Shown here: piece after piece, positions 16,592-23,941 of the stretch | How positions within the stretch are numbered: the first letter of the stretch is position 1 | How the letters are laid out: each line of letters starts with the position of its first letter | Source: CAZLNO01 sp964561005 | GTDB taxonomy: Bacteria; Pseudomonadota; Alphaproteobacteria; Kiloniellales; Rhodovibrionaceae | Length of the DNA: 26,250 bases | Assembly: GCA_964561005.1 (NCBI GenBank) | Contig: CAZLNO010000050.1 | Coordinates: forward strand, 1-26,250 | Reading direction: 5' to 3' | Position numbers and translations under genes: made by a program | Notes under the pieces: model-generated | The model's database searches: none | What the model saw: only the letters and a program-made list of their open reading frames with translations | What the model was told of the DNA's origin: nothing

Positions 16592-17500
16592 TCAAGGCGC
16601 GCGGCGGCTCGCGACGGCGATGCCCGCCAGGGCCACCGCGGCGCCCAGCAGTTCCACCGGGCCGAGGGCCTCCCCGAAGATCGCCCAGGCGGCGAGGGCG
16701 GCGACGGTCGGCTGCACCAGCAGGGCCACCGAGGCATAGCCCACCGGCAGGGTGGCCAGGGCGCCAGAGATCAGCCGGTGCGCCAGCGCATGACCGATCA
16801 GGCCGAGGCCCAGCAGCGCCAGCACTCCTTGCATGCCGCTCGGCACGGTGGTCTCGCCCAGGACCAGGCCGGCCGGCAAAAGCACCGCCGTGGCCGTCAG
16901 GCCGGAGACGAGCAGGAAGACATCCGGCGAGATGCCGCGCCGCGCCCGCTTCACCGCCAGCAGATAGGCGGCGTAGAAGGCGGCGGCGACGAGCGCCAGC
17001 AGGTCGCCCGGCAGCCCCGCCGCGCCGCTGTCCGCGCCGCCGAGCGTCAGCATTCCGGCGCCGCACAGGGCCAACGCCAGCCCCAGCACGGTGCTGTAAA
17101 GCGGCCGCTCGCCGAACAGCAGCCAGCCGCCCAGGACGGCGAACACCGGGGCCAGATTCACCAGCAGCGTCGCGTGCGCGACGGAGGTCGCCTGCAGCGA
17201 GCGGAAGAAGAAGCCCAGATCGCCGGCGAACAACACGCCGGCCAGCGCGGCGAAGGCCAGATCGGCCGGGCGCAGCCGGCGCAGTGTCCGCGACGTGCCG
17301 CTCCCTTGGGCGGAAAGAATGAGGAGCGAGGTCAACAGGGCGATCGCCATGCGCCAGCCGCCGGTGGCGAAGGGGCCGACATCGGACAGCCGCGCGAAAA
17401 TCGGGGCCAGACCGATGCACGCGCCACCGGCCAGCAGCGCCAGCAGCGCCGGCTGCGGCAGCATCGGCAAGCGGGCGCGGGCGGGGAACGGCTGCGACAT
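16592..17500 (-). CDS. EamA/DMT-family transporter
   Basis: The product is 302 residues with about ten transmembrane segments in two EamA halves (about 12-145 and 155-300). Typical features are GLAPIFARLSDVGPFATGGWRM near the start, FFFRSLQATSVAHATLLVNLAPVF in the first half and ATLPVGYASVALLVQPTVAALAAW in the second. Members export amino acids, metabolites or sugars; the substrate is unknown. ATG 17500 is chosen over the ATG at 17521 because AGAGGAAGG lies just upstream. The cfa gene follows in the same direction, so read-through is possible. Upstream lies a MITE-like element whose left terminal repeat is 46 bp from the start, so the element may carry or have displaced the promoter. Confidence 0.9.
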   Translation of the reverse strand: MSQPFPARARLPMLPQPALLALLAGGACIGLAPIFARLSDVGPFATGGWRMAIALLTSLLILSAQGSGTSRTLRRLRPADLAFAALAGVLFAGDLGFFFRSLQATSVAHATLLVNLAPVFAVLGGWLLFGERPLYSTVLGLALALCGAGMLTLGGADSGAAGLPGDLLALVAAAFYAAYLLAVKRARRGISPDVFLLVSGLTATAVLLPAGLVLGETTVPSGMQGVLALLGLGLIGHALAHRLISGALATLPVGYASVALLVQPTVAALAAWAIFGEALGPVELLGAAVALAGIAVASRRAP

Positions 17501-17545
17501 GTCGGGCCTTCCTCTTCTCATGGTCCCAAGGGCAGTCCCGGTCTC

Positions 17546-17689
17546 ATACCGCCCGACATTTGAACAGACTCGTCCTTGACGCCCAAGGGCGTCGACTGCG
17601 TGTCCGACAAGCTCAGGACGAGGTCCTCATGCTGAGCCTGTCGAAGCATGAGGCCGCCCAGATGTACGATTTCATTAGTCGGGCGGTAT
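17546..17689. mobile_element. MITE-like element, 144 bp with perfect 12-bp terminal inverted repeats
   Basis: The left end ATACCGCCCGAC (17546-17557) and the right end GTCGGGCGGTAT (17678-17689) are perfect inverted repeats. The interior has no gene but is packed with palindromes: GACGCCC/GGGCGTC at 17578-17593, a degenerate copy of the dispersed hairpin at about 17602-17619 and a perfect one at 17625-17653. I see no target-site duplication outside the ends and no transposase. It could alternatively be a pair of inverted operator sites. It lies between eamA and the rplI terminator, a region of 330 bp without genes. Confidence 0.5.
17625..17653. repeat. Dispersed hairpin repeat, copy 3
   Basis: CCTCATGCT (17625-17633) and AGCATGAGG (17645-17653) form a perfect 9-bp stem around the 11-nt loop GAGCCTGTCGA, the reverse complement of TCGACAGGCTC and so the same loop family as copies 1 and 2. 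A degenerate inverted partner with GACAAGCTCAGGACGAG lies at 17606-17622, so the pair makes a larger imperfect palindrome. Confidence 0.75.
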
Positions 17690-17772
17690 CAAGCGTTCGT
17701 GCGAGCTTATGGAAATTTACCCACCCTTTCATGTTCATGCCGCCACTTTGCAGACAAGGGACACGAAACCAC

Positions 17773-17806
17773 AAAAAAACCGCCCGGCGCGCGGGCCGGG
17801 CGGTTT
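17773..17806 (-). terminator. Intrinsic terminator of the rpsF-rpsR-rplI operon
   Basis: On the minus strand the 12-bp stem AAACCGCCCGGC/GCCGGGCGGTTT (17795-17806 with 17777-17788) closes a 6-nt loop and continues into a run of seven T (17773-17779). It begins 26 nt after the rplI stop. This is the clearest Rho-independent terminator in the window. Confidence 0.9.
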
Positions 17807-17831
17807 CTGGTCGCGGGCTTGGATGGCCGGA

Positions 17832-18440
17832 TCAGGTGGCCTTCGATGCCTCGGGCTCGCCTTCTGCCGTCTCGGCCTCGGCCTCTTCCAGGGCCTCCAC
17901 CTCGGAGAGCACTTCCTCGACCGCCTGCTCGGCGATCTCCTGCTGCTCCTCGGGCGTGACCTCGTGGCCGGACCTGAGCTGCGTCTCGGCCTCGGCCTGG
18001 GAGCGGGCGACGTTGATCGCGATCTCCGCCGATACCTCGGGGTGCAGCCGCACCGCCACCGAGTGCAGGCCGACCGCCTTGATCTGGCGGTTCAGGCTGA
18101 TCTGCCCCCGATCGACCGAGGTGCCCTGCTCGCGTAGGGCCTGGGCGATGTCGCGGGCGCTGACCGAGCCGTAGAGCTGGCCGTTCTCGCTGGCCTGGCG
18201 GATCATCGTGACCGTCAGACCGTCGATCTTGGCCGCGGCCTGCTCGGCCTCGCGCTTGCGCTCCAGGTTGCGGGCCTCCAGGTCCGCCCGCACCGACTCG
18301 AAGTACTCGCGGTTCGCCTTGGTCGCGCGCAGCGCCTTGTGCTGCGGCAACAGGTAGTTGCGCGCGAAGCCGGGCTTGACCGACACCTCGTCGCCCATTT
18401 GCCCCAGGTTCTCGACGCGCTCCAGAAGAATGATCTGCAT
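17832..18440 (-). CDS. rplI: 50S ribosomal protein L9
   Basis: The product is 202 residues. The N-terminal domain MQIILLERVENLGQMGDEVSVKPGFARNYLLP is the L9 signature that binds 23S rRNA; a long central helix (about 40-75) and the C-terminal domain (about 76-150, with ENGQLYGSVSARDIA and HPEVSAEI) follow. Beyond about residue 155 there is an unusually long Glu- and Ala-rich acidic tail, making it about 50 residues longer than E. coli L9 (149). The SD AAGGAGGG 8 nt before ATG 18440 is close to ideal. It is the last gene of the rpsF-rpsR-rplI operon and is followed by the terminator. Confidence 0.97.
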   Translation of the reverse strand: MQIILLERVENLGQMGDEVSVKPGFARNYLLPQHKALRATKANREYFESVRADLEARNLERKREAEQAAAKIDGLTVTMIRQASENGQLYGSVSARDIAQALREQGTSVDRGQISLNRQIKAVGLHSVAVRLHPEVSAEIAINVARSQAEAETQLRSGHEVTPEEQQEIAEQAVEEVLSEVEALEEAEAETAEGEPEASKAT

Positions 18441-18470
18441 GCTCGGGCCCTCCTTGACGCCGCCGCCGGC

Positions 18471-18728
18471 CTATTTGATCACGTAGGGCAGCAGGCCGAG
18501 GTAGCGGGCCCGCTTGATCGCCCGGGCCAGCTCGCGCTGCTTCTTGGCCGACACCGCCGTGATGCGGCTGGGGACGATCTTGCCGCGTTCGCTGGTGAAC
18601 CGCTGCAGCAGCTTGACGTCCTTGTAGTCGATCTTCGGCGCGTTCGGGCCCGAGAAGGGGCACGACTTGCGGCGGCGGAAGAAGGGCCGACGGACCGCGC
18701 CGCCGCGGGAAACGACTTGCACTGTCAT
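18471..18728 (-). CDS. rpsR: 30S ribosomal protein S18
   Basis: The product is 85 residues, with the conserved core CPF...IDYKDVKLLQRFTSERGKIVPSRITAVSAKKQRELARAIKRARYLGLLPYV (read in pieces from about residue 23 to 83). S18 binds the platform of the 30S subunit as a heterodimer with S6, whose gene lies immediately upstream, 15 nt away. SD GGAGGA is present 9 nt before the ATG. The basic, Gly/Arg-rich N-terminus (RRPFFRRRK) is usual for alphaproteobacteria. Confidence 0.97.
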   Translation of the reverse strand: MTVQVVSRGGAVRRPFFRRRKSCPFSGPNAPKIDYKDVKLLQRFTSERGKIVPSRITAVSAKKQRELARAIKRARYLGLLPYVIK

Positions 18729-18743
18729 GGTCTTGTCCTCCGC

Positions 18744-19139
18744 TTAGCCTTCGCGCCGACGGCCGCCGCCGCCCCGCGGGCCGCCCCGGCGATCGCCGCG
18801 CCGGTCGTCCCGCTTGTCCCTGCGCTCCATCATCACCGACGGGCCGTCCTCCAGCGCGTCGACGCGGACGGTGAGATAGCGGATCACGTCCTCGTTGTAG
18901 CGCATCGTGCGCTCAAGCTCGTGGACGGCCGCGGGCGGCGCGTCCAGGTTGAACATCACGTAGTGGCCCTTGCGGTTCTTGCGGACGCGGTAGGCCAGGT
19001 TCTTCAGGCCCCACTGCTCGGTCTTGGTGACCCGGCCGCCTTGCTCTTCGACGATCTGCTGGAACTGGTTGGCCAGTTCCTCGACGTTCGAGGACGAGAT
19101 GTCCTGGCGTGCGATGAACACGCTTTCGTAATAGGGCAT
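18744..19139 (-). CDS. rpsF: 30S ribosomal protein S6
   Basis: The product is 131 residues. MPYYESVFIARQDISSSNVEEL, then the strand/turn WGLKNLAYRVRKNRKGHYV and the LERTMRYNEDVIRYLTVRV stretch are the S6 core (1-100). The C-terminus is a basic and Gly-rich tail (RRDKRDDRRGDRRGG...), in contrast to the acidic, glutamylated tail of E. coli S6. ATG 19139 is chosen because TGGAGA precedes it at the right spacing and S6 proteins start with M-x-x-YE; the frame is open to 19406 but that part is the leader. First gene of the operon with rpsR and rplI, divergent from fabD. Confidence 0.97.
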   Translation of the reverse strand: MPYYESVFIARQDISSSNVEELANQFQQIVEEQGGRVTKTEQWGLKNLAYRVRKNRKGHYVMFNLDAPPAAVHELERTMRYNEDVIRYLTVRVDALEDGPSVMMERRDKRDDRRGDRRGGPRGGGGRRREG

Positions 19140-19226
19140 GTTGTCTCCACTCCCCATGGCTGTTTCGCGGGCCGTAGCTCCACGGACTGGGACCGGGCAG
19201 CCGGGCGGCCCTAGCCGTTCCCCAAA

Positions 19227-19250
19227 CCCGTCGGCGCGTGCGCCGGCGGG
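19227..19250 (-). other. Leader hairpin in the rpsF 5' UTR
   Basis: An 11-bp stem with one mismatch and a 2-nt loop (minus strand CCCGCCGGCGC, AC, GCGCCGACGGG) lies in the middle of the predicted 145-nt rpsF leader. A smaller CCG...CGG hairpin lies nearer the start codon. Ribosomal leaders of this operon can bind the S6:S18 complex, but I cannot match this one to that motif by eye. Confidence 0.4.
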
Positions 19251-19290
19251 CTCGCGAGGGTCCGGCGAGGAGTTTTCGCGAGGGGCGCGA

Positions 19291-19318
19291 CTTATACACA
19301 GCCGCGCCGGCGACGCAA
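19291..19318 (-). promoter_or_regulatory. Candidate promoter of the rpsF operon
   Basis: On the minus strand TATAAG (19291-19296, 5 of 6 to the -10) is preceded by a 16-bp spacer and TTGCGT (19313-19318, a partial -35). The predicted start near 19284 leaves an approximately 145-nt leader to ATG 19139. Confidence 0.55.
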
Positions 19319-19359
19319 GGGGCATCGCGGCCGTCTTGCACATGATGTCGCGGTCGTGC

Positions 19360-19387
19360 TTGACAGGCGTGTGACAGCCGCTATGAC
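19360..19387 (+). promoter_or_regulatory. Sigma70-type promoter of the fab operon
   Basis: TTGACA (19360-19365, consensus -35), a 16-bp spacer and TATGAC (19382-19387, 4 of 6 to the -10) lie 48 bp before the fabD ATG. The word TGACAG occurs twice (19361-19366 and 19372-19377) across the -35 and spacer and could be a regulator half-site pair. Confidence 0.65.
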
Positions 19388-19434
19388 TGCGCCCGCTTTC
19401 CGGCACGACCTATGAACTGGCATGAGGGCGCGCA

Positions 19435-20391
19435 ATGGCGCGGGCATTCGTCTTCCCCGGACAGGGCTCCCAGGCGGTCGGCATGGGCGCGGAGCTGGCG
19501 CGCGCCTTTCCGGAGGCGCGGGAGGTGTTCGAGCAGGTCGACGACGCCCTCGACCAGCACCTCTCCCGGCTGATGTTCGAGGGGCCGGAGGAGACGCTGA
19601 CGCTGACCGAGAACGCGCAGCCGGCGCTGATGGGGGTCAGCCTGGCCGTCGCCCGCGTGGCGGAACGGCAGGGCGGAGTGAAGCTGGCGGACATCGGGCA
19701 TTTCGTGGCCGGGCACTCGCTGGGCGAGTATTCGGCGCTGGCCGCCGCCGGCGCGCTGGACATCGCCGAGGCGGCGCGCCTGCTGCGCACCCGCGGGCGG
19801 GCCATGCAGGCGGCGGTGCCGGTGGGCGAGGGCGCGATGGCCGCGCTGATGGGCCTGGAGATGGACGCCGTGCGCGCGGTGGCCGGGGAAGCCGCGCAGG
19901 GGCAGATCTGCGCGCCGGCCAACGACAACGCGCCCGGTCAAATCGTCGTGAGCGGCCACAAGGCCGCGGTCGAGCGCGCGGTGGAGATGGCGAAGGCGAA
20001 GGGCGCCAAGCGTGCGGTCATGCTGTCGGTCTCGGCGCCCTTCCACTGTCCGCTGATGGAGCCGGCGGCCGAGACGATGCGCGCGGCCCTGGCGGAGGCG
20101 CCGCTGGCCGCGCCGAGCCCGCCGCTGGTGGCGAACGTCACCGCGGCGGCGAGCGACGATCCCGAGACCATCCGCGCGCAGCTTGTCGAGCAGGTGACGC
20201 AGCCGGTGCGCTGGCGCGAAAGCGTCGCCTTCATGCGCGACCAGGGCGTCGACACGCTGGTCGAGCTGGGTCACGGCAAGGTGCTGACCGGCCTCGCGCG
20301 GCGCATCGACCGGGCGCTGAGCGCCACGGCGGTCGGTACGCCGCAGGACATGGAGGCTTTCCTGCAAGCTCTGGACGCGAACGCCGGCTAG
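19435..20391 (+). CDS. fabD: Malonyl-CoA:ACP transacylase
   Basis: The enzyme moves malonyl from CoA to acyl carrier protein to feed fatty-acid elongation. It has 318 residues. Visible are FPGQGSQ (7-13), the nucleophile motif GHSLGEYSAL with Ser95, the malonate-binding Arg120 in TRGRAMQ, and catalytic His204 in SAPFHCPLM. All expected active-site residues are present. The start at 19435 gives the usual MARAFVFPGQGSQ N-terminus. It is the first gene of fabD-fabG-acpP-fabF and lies behind a good promoter at 19360-19387, divergent from the S6-S18-L9 operon. Confidence 0.97.
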   Translation: MARAFVFPGQGSQAVGMGAELARAFPEAREVFEQVDDALDQHLSRLMFEGPEETLTLTENAQPALMGVSLAVARVAERQGGVKLADIGHFVAGHSLGEYSALAAAGALDIAEAARLLRTRGRAMQAAVPVGEGAMAALMGLEMDAVRAVAGEAAQGQICAPANDNAPGQIVVSGHKAAVERAVEMAKAKGAKRAVMLSVSAPFHCPLMEPAAETMRAALAEAPLAAPSPPLVANVTAAASDDPETIRAQLVEQVTQPVRWRESVAFMRDQGVDTLVELGHGKVLTGLARRIDRALSATAVGTPQDMEAFLQALDANAG

Positions 20392-20417
20392 CGCCGGCGA
20401 CGAACCAAAGGATAAGA

Positions 20418-20441
20418 ATGGGCAGCGCATGTTCGATCTGA
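20418..20441 (+). other. Seven-codon upstream ORF overlapping the fabG start
   Basis: ATG 20418 begins the short frame MGSACSI, which stops at 20441, 13 nt inside fabG. The strongest SD in the interval (AAAGGATAAGA) is spaced for this ATG, whereas fabG's own ATG (20429, another frame) has only a weak GGGCAG before it. It may couple fabG translation by termination-reinitiation, or simply be chance. Confidence 0.35.
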
Positions 20442-21166
20442 GCGGCAAGACGGCGCTGGTGACCGGCGCCTCGGGCGGAATCGGCGGCGCCATCGCCCGC
20501 GCCCTGCACGGCCAGGGGGCGCGGGTGGCGCTGTCGGGCACGCGGCGGGAGGCGCTGGATCAGCTCGCGGACGAACTCGGGGAGCGCGCGGCGGCGGTGC
20601 CCTGCGACCTCAGCAATCCCGAGGCGCTGGCCAAGCTGCCCGGCGAGGTCGAGGGCGCGCTGGGCGGCCTGGACATCCTGGTCAACAACGCCGGGCTGAC
20701 CCGCGACACTCTCATGATGCGGATGAAGGACGCGGACTGGGAGCAGGTGCTGGACGTCAACCTGACGGCGGCCTTCCGGCTGTCGCGCGGCGTGCTGAAG
20801 GGCATGATGAAGCGCCGCTGGGGCCGCATCGTCAACATCAGCTCGGTGGTGGGCGCGACCGGCAATCCGGGGCAGGCGAACTACGTCGCCTCCAAGGCGG
20901 GCCTGATCGGCCTGGCCAAGGCCCTGGCAGCCGAGGTCGCGACGCGCGGAATCACGGTCAATTGCGTCGCGCCGGGCATGATCGCCACGGCGATGACCGA
21001 CGCCCTGAGCGAGCAGCAGCGCGCCCAGATCCTGGCGCGCATTCCGGCCGAGCGGCTGGGCACGCCCGAGGACGTGGCCGCCTGCGTGGCCTTCCTGGCC
21101 AGCGAGGAAGCCGGCTACGTCACTGGGCACACCTTGCACGTCAACGGGGGAATGGCCATGATGTGA
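20429..21166 (+). CDS. fabG: 3-oxoacyl-ACP reductase
   Basis: This NADPH-dependent short-chain dehydrogenase reduces beta-ketoacyl-ACP in the elongation cycle. It has 245 residues. The Rossmann glycine motif is TGASGGIGG (12-20), NNAG is at 86-89, and the catalytic tetrad is Asn111, Ser139, Tyr152 and Lys156 in the YVASK motif. The C-terminal GHTLHVNGGMAMM is typical. ATG 20429 gives the standard MFDLSGKTALVTG start although the SD is weak; see the overlapping seven-codon frame. It lies 37 nt after fabD in the same operon. No missing residues were seen. Confidence 0.97.
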   Translation: MFDLSGKTALVTGASGGIGGAIARALHGQGARVALSGTRREALDQLADELGERAAAVPCDLSNPEALAKLPGEVEGALGGLDILVNNAGLTRDTLMMRMKDADWEQVLDVNLTAAFRLSRGVLKGMMKRRWGRIVNISSVVGATGNPGQANYVASKAGLIGLAKALAAEVATRGITVNCVAPGMIATAMTDALSEQQRAQILARIPAERLGTPEDVAACVAFLASEEAGYVTGHTLHVNGGMAMM

Positions 21167-21324
21167 GCCGAATTTTCCCCGTGCGCGCCGGGCAAACGGG
21201 ACTGGCTTGGTGGCGCAGGGTGTGATAAGAGGCGGCGCCCCGCGCAGGGGTCGTGCAGGCGGTATAACCGGGTGGCCCTGGCCGCCGTGTCGAAGCAACC
21301 AGCAAACGAAGGACGACTGAAGGG

Positions 21325-21567
21325 ATGAGCGACAGCGATATCGGCGAGCGCGTCAAGAAGATCGTGGTGGAACACCTGGGCGTGGACGAGTCCAAGGTGA
21401 CCGAGACGGCCAGCTTCATCGACGATCTGGGCGCCGACAGCCTCGATACCGTTGAACTGGTCATGGCGTTCGAGGAAGAGTTCGGCTGCGAGATTCCCGA
21501 CGACGCGGCCGAGAAGATCGTGACGGTCAAGGACGCGGTCAACTTCATCCAGGAGCACGCTGCCTAG
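21325..21567 (+). CDS. acpP: Acyl carrier protein
   Basis: The product is 80 residues and strongly acidic. The phosphopantetheine attachment site is Ser39 in the motif GADSLDTVELVMAFEEEF. It carries growing acyl chains through FabD, FabG and FabF, all encoded around it. ATG 21325 follows a GAAGGACGACTGAAGGG stretch with an SD. The 158 bp between fabG and acpP are longer than other gaps in this operon and include a GCCCC/GGGG hairpin and a TATAAC (21263-21268) without a clear -35, so acpP may have its own promoter, as in other bacteria. Confidence 0.97.
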   Translation: MSDSDIGERVKKIVVEHLGVDESKVTETASFIDDLGADSLDTVELVMAFEEEFGCEIPDDAAEKIVTVKDAVNFIQEHAA

Positions 21568-21627
21568 CACGCGGGGTCTTCCCCGCGCGTTCGCGCAGAC
21601 GCTCAGCATGCGAGCCGATACGCCATA

Positions 21628-22893
21628 ATGAGACGCGTTGTCGTGACCGGTATGGGCCTTGTCACGCCGCTAGGCTGCGGCGTGGAGGCGGTGTGGCGCC
21701 GCCTCGTCGAGGGCCAATCGGGCCTGGGGAGCATCCAGAACTTCGATGTCTCCGATCTGCCGTCGAAGATCGCCGGGCAAGTGCCGCGTGGCGAGACCGC
21801 CGACGGCTATCTCAACATCGGCGACTGGGTGTCGCCGAAGGACAGTCGAAAGCTGGATCTCTTCATCGTCTATGGTCTGGTCGCCGCGGGCCAGGCGGTG
21901 CGGGATGCCGGCTGGATGCCGGAGGACGAGGAGTCGCGCGACCGTACCGGCGTCATGATTGGCTCCGGCATCGGCGGGCTGCAGACCATCTACGAGAGCG
22001 CGGTGACCGTGCACGAGCGCGGGCCGCGGCGGCTGTCGCCCTTCTTCATCCCGGCGGCGCTGATCAATCTTGTCTCCGGCCATGTGTCCATCAAGTACGG
22101 CTTCCGCGGCCCCAACCATTCGCCGGTGACGGCCTGCTCCACCGGCGCGCACGCGGTTGGTGACGCGGCGCGCCTGATCGGGCTGGGCGACGCCGACGTG
22201 ATGGTGGCTGGCGGGGCGGAGGCGGCGGTCTGCCGCATCGGGGTGGCCGGCTTTTCCTCGGCGAAGGCGCTGTCCACCGGCTTCAACGACACCCCGGAAA
22301 AGGCGTCGCGGCCCTGGGACAAGGCGCGCGACGGCTTCGTCATGGGCGAGGGCGCGGGCATCGTCGTCCTGGAAGAGTTGGAGCACGCGAAGCGGCGTGG
22401 GGCCAACATCTACGGCGAGGTGCTGGGCTACGGCCTGTCGGGTGACGCCTACCACATCACCGCCCCGTCGGAAGACGGCAGCGGCGCCTACCGCGCCATG
22501 CGGGCGGCTGTGCGCTCCGCCGGTCTCGACGTCGAGGAGATCGGCTACGTCAACGCGCACGGCACCTCCACACCCAAGGGCGACGAGATCGAGCTGGGCG
22601 CGGTCAAGCGGCTGTTCGGCGCGCACGCCGACCGGATCTGCATGTCCTCCACCAAGTCCGCCATCGGCCACCTGCTGGGCGCGGCCGGCGCGGTGGAGAC
22701 GATCTTTTCGATCCTTGCCGTGCGCGACGGCGTGGTGCCGCCGACCCTCAACCTGGACGATCCCTCGCCGGGGTGCGACGGCGTGAACCTGGTGCCCTAC
22801 ACCGCGCAGGAGCATTCGATCCGCTACGCGCTGTCGAACTCCTTCGGCTTCGGCGGCACCAACGCGAGCCTGATCGTCGGCGCCTGCCAGTGA
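21628..22893 (+). CDS. fabF: Beta-ketoacyl-ACP synthase II
   Basis: The enzyme condenses malonyl-ACP with acyl-ACP to extend the chain by two carbons. It has 421 residues. The catalytic Cys170 is in TACSTGAHA, His311 is in NAHGTSTPKGD, Lys343 is in STKSAIGH, and His348 completes the Cys-His-His triad; SNSFGFGGTNASLI near the C-terminus is the KAS signature. The N-terminus MRRVVVTGMGLVTPLG is standard. It follows acpP by 60 nt and precedes mltG by 29 nt, consistent with one operon. It is an intact, ordinary copy with no unusual substitutions seen. Confidence 0.97.
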   Translation: MRRVVVTGMGLVTPLGCGVEAVWRRLVEGQSGLGSIQNFDVSDLPSKIAGQVPRGETADGYLNIGDWVSPKDSRKLDLFIVYGLVAAGQAVRDAGWMPEDEESRDRTGVMIGSGIGGLQTIYESAVTVHERGPRRLSPFFIPAALINLVSGHVSIKYGFRGPNHSPVTACSTGAHAVGDAARLIGLGDADVMVAGGAEAAVCRIGVAGFSSAKALSTGFNDTPEKASRPWDKARDGFVMGEGAGIVVLEELEHAKRRGANIYGEVLGYGLSGDAYHITAPSEDGSGAYRAMRAAVRSAGLDVEEIGYVNAHGTSTPKGDEIELGAVKRLFGAHADRICMSSTKSAIGHLLGAAGAVETIFSILAVRDGVVPPTLNLDDPSPGCDGVNLVPYTAQEHSIRYALSNSFGFGGTNASLIVGACQ

Positions 22894-22922
22894 GCCGCGG
22901 CGCCGCCGGGAGGTGAGGGGAC

Positions 22923-23906
22923 GTGAAGCGGCTGATTGTCGCCCTCACTTTTCTGCTGGCCACGGCGATCGTCGCCGCCGGGGCGGTCTATTCCTGGGGC
23001 AAGGCGCGTTTCGAATCGCCCGGACCGCTGCGGGAGCGCACGGTGGTGCTGATCCCGCGCGGCGCCGGGCTGGAGGCGATCGCCGCCCGGCTGCACGAGG
23101 CGGGCGTCATCGCCCGGCCCCTGGTGTTCCGGGTCGGCGCGCGCCTGAGCGACAAGGCGCACCGGCTCAAGGCGGGCGAGTTCGCCTTCCCGGCGCGGGT
23201 CAGTCCCGAGGCGGCGCTGGACATCATCGTCTCGGGCAGGACCGTCGCCCGCAAGCTCACGATCCCCGAGGGCCTGACGAGCCGCGAGGTGGTGGCTGAA
23301 GTGACGGCCGCGCCGGCGCTGACCGGCGAGGTGACGGAGGTGCCGCCGGAAGGCAGCCTGCTGCCCGAGACCTATCATTACCACTGGGGCGATTCGCGGG
23401 CGGCGCTGATCGACCGCATGCAGGGGGCGATGGAGTCCCTGCGCGCCGAACTCTGGGCGGAGCGCGCCGAGAACCTGCCGTTCGACACCTGGCGCGAGGC
23501 GGTGACCCTGGCCTCCATCGTCGAGAAGGAGACCGGGGTCGCGGAGGAGCGGCCCCTGATCGCCGGCGTCTTCGTCAACCGCCTGCGCCAGGGCATGCGG
23601 CTGCAGTCCGACCCGACGGTGCGCTACGCCCTGACCGGGGGGCGGCGCGATCTGGACCGGCGCTTGACGCGCGACGACCTGGAACTGGACCACGCCTACA
23701 ACACCTACCACCGCGCCGGGCTGCCGCCGGGGCCGATCGCCAACCCCGGCCGCGCCGCCATCGCCGCGGTGCTGGACCCGGCGGAGACCGACTACCTCTA
23801 CTTCGTCGCCGACGGCAGCGGGGGCCACGCCTTCGCCAGGACCCTGCGCGAGCACAACCGCAACGCCGCCGAGTGGCGGCGCATCCGGGACGGCGCGGCG
23901 GAGTAG
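22923..23906 (+). CDS. mltG: Endolytic murein transglycosylase MltG
   Basis: The product is 327 residues with an N-terminal membrane anchor (about 4-23, LIVALTFLLATAIVAAGAVY). An N-terminal LysM-like region follows (about 38-106), then the catalytic domain with LASIVEKETGVAEERPLIAGVFVNRL (read from about 196) carrying the catalytic Glu in VEKET, QSDPTVRYAL (228-237), and the C-terminal YNTYHRAGLPPGPIANPG and LYFVADGSGGHAF elements. MltG cuts nascent glycan chains from lipid-linked peptidoglycan and so terminates polymerisation. The start is GTG 22923, with GGGAGGTGAGGGGAC just upstream. The position after fabF is conserved in many proteobacteria. The downstream OsmC gene is convergent. Confidence 0.96.
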   Translation: MKRLIVALTFLLATAIVAAGAVYSWGKARFESPGPLRERTVVLIPRGAGLEAIAARLHEAGVIARPLVFRVGARLSDKAHRLKAGEFAFPARVSPEAALDIIVSGRTVARKLTIPEGLTSREVVAEVTAAPALTGEVTEVPPEGSLLPETYHYHWGDSRAALIDRMQGAMESLRAELWAERAENLPFDTWREAVTLASIVEKETGVAEERPLIAGVFVNRLRQGMRLQSDPTVRYALTGGRRDLDRRLTRDDLELDHAYNTYHRAGLPPGPIANPGRAAIAAVLDPAETDYLYFVADGSGGHAFARTLREHNRNAAEWRRIRDGAAE

Positions 23907-23941
23907 CGCGCCGGCGACCGTCGCCATCCCCGCACACGCCG

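Noticed and set aside
21167..21324. Separate acpP promoter
   Set aside because: A TATAAC exists but no convincing -35 at the right distance, so I did not list it as a feature.
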